Shown here: positions 8,731 through 15,516 of the stretch, one piece after another
How positions within the stretch are numbered: position 1 is the stretch's first letter
Layout of the letters: the number at the start of each line of letters is the position of its first letter
From: an uncultured Clostridia bacterium
GTDB lineage: Bacteria > Bacillota > Clostridia > Oscillospirales > Ruminococcaceae
Direction: 5' to 3'
Assembly (NCBI GenBank): GCA_947623585.1
Contig: CANQHA010000017.1
Location: forward strand, 1-46,043
Length of the DNA stretch: 46,043 bases
Position numbers and translations under genes: made by a program
Notes under the pieces: generated by a model
Told to the model about the DNA's origin: nothing
Database searches by the model: none
Seen by the model: only the letters and a program-made list of their open reading frames with translations

Positions 8731-8815
8731 TTCCCCATTTGCCGAGCGCCGAGCGAGGCAAACAAAAGCAACCCTCTCAAAAGGTAGCGCACATCGTTGA
8801 TGCCTCGCCGAGTCG
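8731..8815 (+). repeat. Family C repeat, single copy
   Basis: TTCCCCATTTGCCGAGC...CGAGCGAGGCAAACAAAA followed by CCCTCTC, AAAGGTAGC and ATCGTTGA. It matches the tandem sequence at 23348-23500. It contains a short inverted repeat, TTTGCC...GGCAAA. Confidence 0.6.
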
Positions 8816-8836
8816 CACGCCTTTTCGCTTTTTGTA

Positions 8837-8866
8837 TTGACAAACCCTGCGGTTCGGTGCTAAAAT
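8837..8866 (+). promoter_or_regulatory. Sigma-A-type promoter of the ROK kinase gene
   Basis: TTGACA (8837-8842), 18-bp spacer, TAAAAT (8861-8866), 30 bases before the start codon at 8897. Confidence 0.8.
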
Positions 8867-8896
8867 AAGTCATACTTTTTAAAAGGAGCAAACGGT

Positions 8897-9856
8897 ATGA
8901 AATACTATATAGGAATAGATCTCGGCGGAACGAACATCGCCGCCGGAGTGGTCGATTCCGAATTCAAAATACTCGCCAAGGCTTCGACCCCGACGGCGCG
9001 CCCGCGCCCATGCCGAAATATCTGCGCCGACATGGCAAAAGTTTCGCTTGAAGCCGTCGAAACGGCGGGCCTTAAAATCGACGATATCGAGTCGGTCGGG
9101 GTGGGTTCTCCCGGAACGGTGAACAGCGACACCGGCATTATCGAGTATGCGAACAACCTTGATTTTTACAACGAGCCGGTCGCGGAATACATCAAAGAGC
9201 ATATCAAAAAGCCGGTCTATCTTGAAAACGACGCTAACGCCGCGGCTTACGGAGAGTTTATCGCCGGCTCGGCAAAGGGCGCTCACAACGCGGTCTGCAT
9301 AACTCTCGGCACCGGCGTCGGGGGCGGCATAATCATCGACGACAGAATATATTCCGGCTTCAATTTTGCGGGAGCAGAGATCGGGCACATGGTGATCGAG
9401 GTGGACGGACCGGTCTGCACCTGCGGAAGAAGGGGCTGCTTTGAGGTTTACAGCTCGGCGACGGGGCTTATCAGAATGACTAAAGAAGCCATGGACGCCG
9501 ACCCCGGCTCGAAGATGCACGAAATGGTCGGAGATCATATTTCGGGGCGGCTTGCTTTCAACGCCATGCGCGCCGGAGACGTTTCGGCGGCAAAGGTGGT
9601 TGACAAATACATCAAATATCTCGCTGCGGGGATAGCTAACACCATAAACATTTTCCAGCCCGAGATACTTTGTATCGGCGGCGGCGTCTGCAACGAGGGC
9701 GACGCGCTCATGGTGCCGCTTCGCGAGGCCGTTAAAGAGCAGGTCTATTCAAAGCGCTCGGCTCAAAACACAAAGATCGTCCGCGCCTCTTTGGGAAACG
9801 AAGCGGGGATAATCGGCGCGGCGTTTTTGGGTCTTCAGCGAAAAGCCTCGAAATAA
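8897..9856 (+). CDS. glk: ROK-family glucokinase
   Basis: ROK-type sugar kinase of 319 residues that most likely phosphorylates glucose to glucose 6-phosphate using ATP. Visible motifs are the N-terminal phosphate loop GIDLGGTN (residues 5-12), the sugar-site ENDANAAAYGE near residue 112, GTGVGGG near 137, and the ROK zinc motif CTCGRRGCFE near 175, preceded by the GAEIGH histidine. AAAAGGAGC lies at a good distance upstream. The gap to ruvX is 25 bp, so the two are probably co-transcribed. The zinc motif and length favour the Firmicute glucokinase group, but specificity for another hexose such as N-acetylmannosamine cannot be ruled out from sequence alone. Confidence 0.88.
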   Translation: MKYYIGIDLGGTNIAAGVVDSEFKILAKASTPTARPRPCRNICADMAKVSLEAVETAGLKIDDIESVGVGSPGTVNSDTGIIEYANNLDFYNEPVAEYIKEHIKKPVYLENDANAAAYGEFIAGSAKGAHNAVCITLGTGVGGGIIIDDRIYSGFNFAGAEIGHMVIEVDGPVCTCGRRGCFEVYSSATGLIRMTKEAMDADPGSKMHEMVGDHISGRLAFNAMRAGDVSAAKVVDKYIKYLAAGIANTINIFQPEILCIGGGVCNEGDALMVPLREAVKEQVYSKRSAQNTKIVRASLGNEAGIIGAAFLGLQRKASK

Positions 9857-9881
9857 ACCGAGCCTAAATTAAGGAAAGCAC

Positions 9882-10310
9882 ATGAAGATTCTTGCCATTG
9901 ATTACGGAGATTCGCGCACCGGCCTTGCCTATTGCGACAAAAGCGAGGCTATCGCCGCACCCTTGGGGACCATCTTTGAAAAAAGCCCCGAGCGCCGTTT
10001 CGAGCGGCTTCTTGGGACGATAAAAGAGCAGGGGAGCGAGCTTGTCGTCGTCGGCCACCCTGTCAACATGGACGGCTCGGCGGGCGAGCGCGCAAAGATC
10101 TGCGAGCAGCTTGCCGAAAGGCTCGGCAGCGAAAGCGGCGTGCGAACGGTTTTATGGGACGAGCGCGTAACGACGGTTCAGGCTGCGGGCATTCTCAACG
10201 AGACGAACGTTCGCGGCAAAAAGCGCAAAAGCGTCATCGACGCCGTCGCCGCAACGCTTATCCTTGAGAGCTATCTCGACTATCGCCGCAAAAAAGGCGA
10301 GAGCGTCTGA
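9882..10310 (+). CDS. ruvX: RuvX/YqgF-family putative Holliday junction resolvase
   Basis: RNase H-fold nuclease of 142 residues, linked in the family to Holliday junction resolution and to 16S rRNA 5' processing. Family landmarks are MKILAIDYGDSRTGLA at the N-terminus (first catalytic Asp7), VVGHPVNMDGS near residue 56, DERVTT near 94 and DAVAATLILESYL near the C-terminus. AAGGAAAG precedes the ATG. In many Firmicutes ruvX is followed in the same operon by a DUF1292 gene. Here a DUF1292 gene follows but on the opposite strand, with a repeat-filled spacer between them. Confidence 0.9.
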   Translation: MKILAIDYGDSRTGLAYCDKSEAIAAPLGTIFEKSPERRFERLLGTIKEQGSELVVVGHPVNMDGSAGERAKICEQLAERLGSESGVRTVLWDERVTTVQAAGILNETNVRGKKRKSVIDAVAATLILESYLDYRRKKGESV

Positions 10311-10337
10311 CGTTCGGCGGGGCTTAGGCGAGGGGGG

Positions 10338-10463
10338 TAAAAGGAATTCATCTTCCCCGCTCACGCGGGTAAGAAGAATGCTATCGCTCATCACCCCACC
10401 CCCGCAAAATTTCCTACTGAGCGGAAAATTAGAGCAGCCCCCGCCCCTCGAGGGGCGGGGGCT
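10338..10463 (+). repeat. Family A repeat, copy A5 (left part only)
   Basis: Starts TAAAAGGAATTC. The left hairpin is ATTCATCTTCCCCGC, loop TCAC, GCGGGTAAGAAGAAT, with the same stem as A4 but a changed loop. Then come ATGCTATCG...CACCCCACCCCCG and the CTCGAG-centred apical hairpin. No right arm. It lies 27 bp after the ruvX stop. Confidence 0.75.
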
Positions 10464-10483
10464 GTTGCATAGCCAAAAAAATT

Positions 10484-10620
10484 CCGCCTTGCCGTTGTTT
10501 GCAGACATAAAACCCGCACGAAGCAGGACGGGTAAAATCGCCCCAAACGTTTCGCGCTCCCTTCGTCCGCACAAGGCGGGAGGTCTGCAATCCGCGTTCG
10601 GAGGTCGAATCCCTTTAATT
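10484..10620. other. Inverted-repeat-rich spacer
   Basis: CCGCCTTG (10484-10491) and CAAGGCGG (10572-10579) are complementary. GCAGAC (10501-10506) and GTCTGC (10583-10588) also match but would cross the first pairing. ACCCG/CGGGT (10512-10516, 10529-10533) forms a small internal hairpin. No gene or promoter is seen from here to 10700. Confidence 0.3.
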
Positions 10621-10700
10621 ATGTGTTGGATTTATAAAACCGCAAACTGTCGAACAAAGCAGAATATTTGTATTCTTCTCAAAAATTTAAAAATTATCCG

Positions 10701-11051
10701 TCACGATTCCTCACCGTCATAATCGTCGCCGTCAAAGTCGTCCGAGCTTTCCTCGTCCTCCTCGCCGTCGTAATAATTTTCGAGCCGCTCGAGAAAGATG
10801 TTTCCGATGCGCTCGTATTCATCGTCGTCGTCGATGGTGACAAGCGTTTCCTCGCCGCCATCGTCCTCGACCTTAAGAACGATAAGCCCCGCGTCGCCCT
10901 CGAGCGATTCTTTCGGATCGTCATATACCGGCAGCATGGCGTAATAGATAACGCCGTTTTCTTCAAGCGTATCCAAAAGCTCAAAGGTCTGCTGCTCGCC
11001 GTTTTCGTCCTCAAGGGTATATATATCCGGATCGTAGTTGAAATCAGCCAT
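10701..11051 (-). CDS. DUF1292 (YrzB-type) acidic protein
   Basis: Small, very acidic protein of 116 residues with the DUF1292 pattern: DIYTLEDENGEQQTFELLDTL, then YYAMLPVYDDP, then LIVLKVEDDGGEETLVTIDDDDE. The C-terminus is an Asp/Glu run. The molecular role of the family is not established. The start at 11051 (MADFNYDP) is chosen because GAGGTG lies just upstream; the longer frame to 11081 lacks a site. In related Firmicutes this gene normally sits after ruvX on the same strand. Here it is convergent with ruvX and has its own promoter. Confidence 0.85.
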   Translation of the reverse strand: MADFNYDPDIYTLEDENGEQQTFELLDTLEENGVIYYAMLPVYDDPKESLEGDAGLIVLKVEDDGGEETLVTIDDDDEYERIGNIFLERLENYYDGEEDEESSDDFDGDDYDGEES

Positions 11052-11102
11052 AAGGGCACCTCGCACAAAAATTTCGGGCAAAAAAACGCCCGCAGCATTA
11101 TT

Positions 11103-11131
11103 AGTATATACGATTTCGCTCTCAAAGTCAA
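11103..11131 (-). promoter_or_regulatory. Promoter of the DUF1292 gene
   Basis: Minus strand TTGACT (11126-11131), 17-bp spacer, TATACT (11103-11108). Between it and the start codon the transcript holds a CGGGC/GCCCG hairpin (about 11071-11088) followed by AAATTTTT, which could be a weak attenuator. Confidence 0.75.
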
Positions 11132-11189
11132 TAGATAAATTGTGAACAAAATATTAAATAAAATTTTTAAAATTTTTTTGAAAAAAGTG

Positions 11190-11218
11190 TTGACAATCAA
11201 CAAAAAGTATGTTATATT
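11190..11218 (+). promoter_or_regulatory. Promoter of the mini-ORF leader
   Basis: TTGACA (11190-11195), 17-bp spacer, TATATT (11213-11218), with A/T tracts upstream that could act as an UP element. It is back-to-back with the DUF1292 promoter. Confidence 0.85.
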
Positions 11219-11292
11219 ATAGACACAGAAAGAGAAAAGAAAGAAACGACAAGCCAAGGGGCTTGAATCAAACGAAAAAGGGGTAGATTCCA

Positions 11293-11316
11293 ATGAAGAG
11301 GCATTTTGAAAGCTGA
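11293..11316 (+). CDS. Mini-ORF 1 of the leader array (MKRHFES)
   Basis: Seven codons and a TGA stop. AAAAAGGGG ends 9 bases upstream, the best-placed ribosome site of the array. Confidence 0.4.
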   Translation: MKRHFES

Positions 11317-11358
11317 CAGCCGCCAACCGGTTCTGACAGAAGAAAGAATGTGATTCAA

Positions 11359-11385
11359 ATGAAACTCGCAAGATCATGGATTTGA
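11359..11385 (+). CDS. Mini-ORF 2 of the leader array (MKLARSWI)
   Basis: Eight codons and TGA. The preceding unit GAAAGAATGTGATTC is a weak ribosome site but keeps the array pattern. Confidence 0.3.
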   Translation: MKLARSWI

Positions 11386-11488
11386 AACCCGAATAAAAAT
11401 GAAAGAGGTGAGTCCGGCATACAATTAAGTCTCAAAAAAGATTCATACACTTAAAGGAAAAAAGAATAATCCGACGGAGATGATTCCG

Positions 11489-11518
11489 ATGAATGTAAAC
11501 AAGCACAAAATTCTTTAA
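11489..11518 (+). CDS. Mini-ORF 4 of the leader array (MNVNKHKIL)
   Basis: Nine codons and TAA. GGAG lies 9 bases upstream within GGAGATGATTCCG. The third unit (11401-11416) lacks an ATG at the matching place and has ATA at 11419 instead. Confidence 0.4.
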   Translation: MNVNKHKIL

Positions 11519-11542
11519 AAACCCTTGAAAGGCGTGAATCCG

Positions 11543-11566
11543 ATGAACAGGTGTAAAAACCTTTAA
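11543..11566 (+). CDS. Mini-ORF 5 of the leader array (MNRCKNL)
   Basis: Seven codons and TAA. AAAGG lies 10 bases upstream within GAAAGGCGTGAATCCG. It is the last unit, 30 bases before the terminator stem. Confidence 0.4.
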   Translation: MNRCKNL

Positions 11567-11595
11567 TAAGGTCTCAAAACAAACTTAACATATAT

Positions 11596-11624
11596 AAAAG
11601 AAGCAGTTCTGCACTGCTTCTTTT
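11596..11624 (+). terminator. Intrinsic terminator between the leader array and the lipoprotein gene
   Basis: AAAAGAAGCAGT pairs perfectly with ACTGCTTCTTTT over 12 bp around the loop TCTGC. The 3' strand ends in four Ts. It lies 15 bases before the lipoprotein ATG, so it would act as an attenuator if that gene has no promoter of its own. Confidence 0.85.
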
Positions 11625-11639
11625 CATAGGGGGAATATT

Positions 11640-12023
11640 ATGAAAAAAGTATTGATTTTAATTTTCTGCGCGTTAATTCTGCTTCTGCCCGGCTGTTCGT
11701 CGTTGAGCAGCGCCGCCGCGCCCATTGCCGAGCCCATGGGAATAGTTGTAAGTTTTCCTTATGACCCAAACGACCCGAATCACGATTATCATGCCGACGG
11801 TTATTATCTTTGGGAGGAAGCCGAGAAGTGGACCGACGCCGAGTGGGACGCTTATCTTGCCGAGCACCCCGAGGATTATGAGCTTTCGCTGCAAATTCGT
11901 TACGGAATAGAGCCCGAGCCCCATTACGGCAGCGCCCTGCCGCCCGGATCTACCCGACCCACTGATATCGAAACCGACGAGGTAGTAGTTCCGACGCAGG
12001 GGACAACGCAAAATTGTGACTAA
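11640..12023 (+). CDS. Small lipoprotein, function unknown
   Basis: 127-residue protein with a lipoprotein signal: KK, then the hydrophobic VLILIFCALILLL, then the lipobox LPGC with Cys19. It is therefore probably anchored to the outer face of the membrane. The mature part is short, acidic and rich in Trp, Tyr and Pro (HDYHADGYYLWEEAEKWTDAEWDAYLAEH), with no domain I recognise. AGGGGG precedes the ATG. No promoter is visible between the terminator at 11624 and the start, so expression probably depends on read-through of the mini-ORF leader. A strong terminator follows. Confidence 0.75.
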   Translation: MKKVLILIFCALILLLPGCSSLSSAAAPIAEPMGIVVSFPYDPNDPNHDYHADGYYLWEEAEKWTDAEWDAYLAEHPEDYELSLQIRYGIEPEPHYGSALPPGSTRPTDIETDEVVVPTQGTTQNCD

Positions 12024-12042
12024 ATTTTAACACGCTTTTTTC

Positions 12043-12067
12043 GCCCGGATCCCCCCCGGGCTTTTTT
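12043..12067 (+). terminator. Intrinsic terminator after the lipoprotein gene
   Basis: GCCCGG (12043-12048) pairs with CCGGGC (12056-12061), followed by six Ts. Confidence 0.9.
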
Positions 12068-12176
12068 CATGCCCGAAAACTTTTTCCTCAAAAAGTAATT
12101 TGCCTGATACAAGCCGAATATAGATATAACGGCACTGATTTATGCAAAACTTTTCAGGCACTATAAAGGAGGAGCT

Positions 12177-13709
12177 ATGGATTTTAAGCTGACAAGGGAG
12201 AATTTCACCGTTCAGAAAACGCTTTCCGACACGGTGACAGAGCAGGCGCTCGAGCTGGACTATGTCCTTCCCGACTACTGCCCGGAAATTTTCAAGGTAT
12301 TAAGCTGCCGGATATATCCCTCGGCGGCAAAGCGCACTCAAAGCGGAGTGAGGCTCGGATATGAGCTGACCGCTTTGGTGAGGGTCGTTTATGTCTCCGA
12401 GGACGGCGGAATTTCGGCGGTCGAGCAGACCTTGACCTACGACAAGTCGGTCGAGCTGAGCTATGCGCCGAAGCAGCCGGCGGTATACATCGAGCCGACG
12501 GTCGAAACAAAAAGCTGCCGCGTTGTGAACAAGCGAAGGATAGACGTTCGCGGGGTGATAGCGGTCAGGGTGAGGGTAATGTGCGACGAGCCTCAGCAGG
12601 CGGTGACTGCCGCGCTGGGCGGAGGTATTCAGCTTCGCAAAACGCTTGTGACATATCCCTCAAAGCGGCTATTCATCACAAAGCGCGTCACCGTTATAGA
12701 CGAGGTAGAGATAATCCGTTCAAAGCCGCCCGTCGGAGTGGTCATAAAAACCGACGTCGCGATAAATTCCGCCGACAAAAAGGTGATCTCGGGAAAACTT
12801 CTCACAAAGGGAGAAGCCGGCGTAACGGTGATATATGTTCCCGAGGGCGGGGGAGACGTCGAAAAGATCAGCTTCGACCTGCCGTTTTCTCAGGTCTCCG
12901 ATATCGAGGGGCTCGACGAGCGCTTCGACGTTTATGTTGACGCCCGAGCCGCAAGCTGCGCCATTCGACCCGTTCCGAAAAGCGACCCCGCGAAGATAGA
13001 GTGCGAGCTCGGAATCGACATAAGCTGTCTGGCGCTTCGTTTTGAGAGCGCCCGCCTTGCCGACGACGTTTTTTCGACCGAGTGCGAGGCCGACGCCGAG
13101 CGCGCCGACTGTCTTATTGAGTGCGTTCCGGTGCAGGTCAACGAGACCCACCGCTTAAAAGCCACGCTGACATACAGCGAGGGAGAGCTGAGAACGGTTA
13201 TGTATGCCGGCGCCGAGCCTTTGGGAGCGGCTTCGGTCATAAAAAAGCCGGACGGCAGCGTATATGCCGGCGGAAAAGCGGCGCTGACGGTTTTTGCCAA
13301 AAACGAGTCCGCAAAGCCGGTCTGCCTTGAAAGCGAGGTCTCGTTTGAGCATATGCTTGAAGCGGCGGTCTGCGGCTGCGGCAGCACCGATTTAGAGCTC
13401 AACATCGGCGCGGTGACATATAATCTTACCAGCTCGAACGCAATTGAACTCACCGCCGACGTAAAGATAAAGGGCTATGTCTGCGAAGCGAGGCCCTGCA
13501 GCTTCATAAGCGACGTCAGACTTGACGAGACCAAGCCGGTCGAGCGCGACCGCGACTGTTCGCTCAAGCTGTATTATGCCGAAACGGGCGAGCAGCCTTG
13601 GGAGATAGCCAAGCGCTGTCGGGCGAGCCTTTCGGCGATACTTGAGGAGAACGAGATCGGCGGCGAAGCGGTGGAAAGCGGCTGTATGCTTCTGATACCG
13701 ATAGAATAG
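12177..13709 (+). CDS. SPOCS (DUF3794) and LysM domain protein, spore-coat type
   Basis: 510-residue protein. The first ~130 residues and two later stretches carry the SPOCS/DUF3794 pattern (LDYVLPDYCPEIFKVLSC; ...DLPFSQVSDIEG; ...VSFEHMLEAA). The last ~50 residues form a LysM-like peptidoglycan-binding module (YYAETGEQPWEIAKRC...LLIPIE). In Clostridia such proteins are associated with sporulation and the coat/cortex. AAAGGAGGAGC lies just before the ATG. It is 20 bp upstream of spoIVA, so the two almost certainly form one sporulation transcript. I looked for a sigma-E-type promoter in 12068-12176 but saw no convincing match. Confidence 0.85.
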   Translation: MDFKLTRENFTVQKTLSDTVTEQALELDYVLPDYCPEIFKVLSCRIYPSAAKRTQSGVRLGYELTALVRVVYVSEDGGISAVEQTLTYDKSVELSYAPKQPAVYIEPTVETKSCRVVNKRRIDVRGVIAVRVRVMCDEPQQAVTAALGGGIQLRKTLVTYPSKRLFITKRVTVIDEVEIIRSKPPVGVVIKTDVAINSADKKVISGKLLTKGEAGVTVIYVPEGGGDVEKISFDLPFSQVSDIEGLDERFDVYVDARAASCAIRPVPKSDPAKIECELGIDISCLALRFESARLADDVFSTECEADAERADCLIECVPVQVNETHRLKATLTYSEGELRTVMYAGAEPLGAASVIKKPDGSVYAGGKAALTVFAKNESAKPVCLESEVSFEHMLEAAVCGCGSTDLELNIGAVTYNLTSSNAIELTADVKIKGYVCEARPCSFISDVRLDETKPVERDRDCSLKLYYAETGEQPWEIAKRCRASLSAILEENEIGGEAVESGCMLLIPIE

Positions 13710-13729
13710 ACAAATTCATGGAGGAAAAT

Positions 13730-15208
13730 ATGTCAACAACGAGCATTTACAAAAGCATCTCCGAGCGGACCGGCGGCGACATTTACATCGGCGTCGTCGG
13801 GCCGGTTCGCAGCGGGAAATCCACATTTATCCGCCGTTTCATGGAAGACCTTGTGATTCCGAACATCTCCGAGCAGTATATGCGCGAGCGTGCGATCGAC
13901 GAGCTTCCGCAGGCGTCTGCCGGCAAAACTATTATGACGACCGAGCCGAAATTCATTCCCGAGGAGGCGGTTTCCGTCACCCTTGACGGCAGCGCCACCG
14001 TGAACATAAGAATGATCGACTGCGTGGGATATATAATCCCGTCGGCCGTCGGCTATATCGAGAACGACGCCCCGAGAATGGTGCGCACGCCGTGGTTCGA
14101 CGCCGAGGTGCCCTTTAACATGGCGGCCGAGATCGGCACACGAAAGGTGATAACCGAACATTCCACCGTAGGAATTGTTGTCACCACCGACGGCTCGGTC
14201 TCGGGGCTCGAGCGCGACGAATATGAAGAATGCGAGCAGAGGGTGATAAGCGAGCTTTCCGAGCTCGGCAAGCCGTTTGTGGTTTTAATGAACACCACCG
14301 ACGAGACCTCGGAGCGCACCGAAGCGCTTTGCGAAAGCCTCCGCGAAAAATACGGCGTTTCGGTGCTTCCGGTCAACTGTCTGACAATGACCCGCGACGA
14401 CATCACCGAAATAATCACGTCGCTTCTTTACGCTTTCCCCGTAAGAGAAATCGGGGTGAGTATGCCGCGCTGGGTAAATTCTCTTTCAAAAGGCCACTGG
14501 CTCAAAGAGGAGATATTCGGCGGAATAAGGGCCTCGGCCGAAAAGGTGAAATATTTAAGAGACATAAAAACTCTTTGCAGCGAAATAACCGAGTGCGCGC
14601 ACGTCGTCGGTTCAAACGTCGCCGAGATCGACCTCGGCACCGGCGCCTGCAAGATAAACGTCGAGCTTGAGGGCGAGCTGTTCTATAAAGTCCTCAGCGA
14701 GGAGTCGGGGCTGACTATTTCGGGCGCAGACGAGCTGATGCCGAAAATCCTCGAGCTTGTCAGGTTCAAGCGCCGGTTCGAGAAGTTCTCGGAGGCGCTC
14801 GAGCAGGTCGAAAAGATCGGCTACGGCATAGTCATGCCTGAGGAGGGCGAGCTTTCTCTCGACGAGCCGGAGATAATCCGTCAGGGCGGAAAATACGGCG
14901 TAAGGCTTAAAGCGAACGCGCCGTCGATACATCTCATTCGCGCCGATATTTCCGCCGAGGTCGAGCCGATCGTCGGTTCCGAGCGCCAAAGCGAGGAGCT
15001 TATAAGCTATCTGATGAACGATTTCGACAGCGACCCCGAGAAGATATGGGACACGAACATCTTCGGCAAATCTCTATCCGAGCTTGTCAGCGAGGGGCTT
15101 CACTCCAAGCTGAGCAGGCTTCCCGAGGAGGCCCGCGAAAAGCTCCGCGAGGCAGTCGAGCGCATCATCAACGAGGGCTGCTCGGGTCTGATCTGCCTGC
15201 TCATCTGA
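13730..15208 (+). CDS. spoIVA: Stage IV sporulation protein A
   Basis: Coat-basement ATPase of the forespore surface, which polymerises to anchor the coat. The start at 13730 is preferred over the in-frame ATG at 13718 because GGAGG (13720-13724) overlaps that first ATG and is correctly spaced for the second. The resulting 492 residues equal the length of the Bacillus protein. The N-terminus reads ISERTGGDIYIGVVGPVRSGKSTF, with Walker A GPVRSGKST, followed by RMIDCVGY (Walker B-like) and a TRKVITEHSTVGIVVTTDGS segment. The C-terminus (residues 440-492) holds the family tail ending GCSGLICLLI. Its presence is strong evidence for a spore former. Confidence 0.95.
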   Translation: MSTTSIYKSISERTGGDIYIGVVGPVRSGKSTFIRRFMEDLVIPNISEQYMRERAIDELPQASAGKTIMTTEPKFIPEEAVSVTLDGSATVNIRMIDCVGYIIPSAVGYIENDAPRMVRTPWFDAEVPFNMAAEIGTRKVITEHSTVGIVVTTDGSVSGLERDEYEECEQRVISELSELGKPFVVLMNTTDETSERTEALCESLREKYGVSVLPVNCLTMTRDDITEIITSLLYAFPVREIGVSMPRWVNSLSKGHWLKEEIFGGIRASAEKVKYLRDIKTLCSEITECAHVVGSNVAEIDLGTGACKINVELEGELFYKVLSEESGLTISGADELMPKILELVRFKRRFEKFSEALEQVEKIGYGIVMPEEGELSLDEPEIIRQGGKYGVRLKANAPSIHLIRADISAEVEPIVGSERQSEELISYLMNDFDSDPEKIWDTNIFGKSLSELVSEGLHSKLSRLPEEAREKLREAVERIINEGCSGLICLLI

Positions 15209-15276
15209 GCGGCGCAGAAGCAAAGCTGCTGATTTGCGGCGTTTTCATACTTCCTGCGGAGCTTGTGAGGCTGCTT

Positions 15277-15492
15277 AAAAGGTATCCATATTTTCCTCTG
15301 CCGGAAAATATGGATGCTATCGTCTATCACCCCACCCCCACCGTGTTGCCTGCGGAGAGGCTAAGTTTGTGAAGCCCCCGCCCCTCGAGGGGCGGGGGCT
15401 TCACCATGTAGTGCTTCACTACAAACCCTGACGGGGGTGGGGTGTCTTAAAATAGCATTCCCATTTCCCGAGAGGGGAATGGGAATACCTTT
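15277..15492 (+). repeat. Family A repeat, copy A6 (complete)
   Basis: Outer stem AAAAGGTAT/ATACCTTT and the CCATATTTTCC-type left hairpin. The long CACCCCACCCCC/GGGGGTGGGGTG stem and the CTCGAG-centred apical hairpin follow. The right hairpin has a wholly different sequence from A1-A3 (ATTCCCATTTCCC, loop GAGA, GGGGAATGGGAAT) but forms the same structure with a GNRA loop. It lies between the convergent spoIVA and GH2 genes and fills the 308-bp gap. Confidence 0.85.
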
Positions 15493-15516
15493 CCTCTCGT
15501 CATGCGCCTCTTGCTC

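Larger units (their letters stand above)
11226..11624 (+). ncRNA. Leader/noncoding RNA with an array of extended Shine-Dalgarno plus start-codon units
   Basis: Transcript of about 400 nt bounded by the 11190 promoter and the terminator ending at 11624. It has no ORF above 12 codons, but a degenerate unit recurs, approximately GAAAGGxGTGAxTCCGATGAA. It is seen around 11275-11297 (AAAAAGGGGTAGATTCCAATGAA), 11342-11363 (GAAAGAATGTGATTC, then AAATGAA), 11401-11416 (GAAAGAGGTGAGTCCG), 11476-11493 (GGAGATGATTCCGATGAA) and 11527-11547 (GAAAGGCGTGAATCCGATGAA). A weaker unit lies at about 11255-11277. The first half resembles GAAAGGAGGTGATCC, the full complement of the usual Firmicute 16S rRNA 3' end. 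Most units open a 7-9 codon ORF. It may be a translation-sensing leader for the lipoprotein gene or a separate small RNA. Confidence 0.6.

Noticed and set aside
10598-10625. tRNA 3' half suggested by GGAGGTCGAATCCC
   Set aside because: The T-stem does not pair and no matching anticodon or acceptor arms are found upstream.
10264-10722. Plus-strand frame extending past ruvX
   Set aside because: It crosses the family A5 copy and the inverted-repeat spacer, with no start signal and no family resemblance.
10694-11377. Minus-strand frame of 227 codons covering the DUF1292 gene and the leader array
   Set aside because: It is out of frame with the clear DUF1292 protein, crosses two opposed promoters, and gives a low-complexity product.
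12068-12176. Sigma-E-type sporulation promoter before the SPOCS/LysM gene
   Set aside because: Expected from the genes' roles, but I could not find a convincing pair of -35 and -10 elements.
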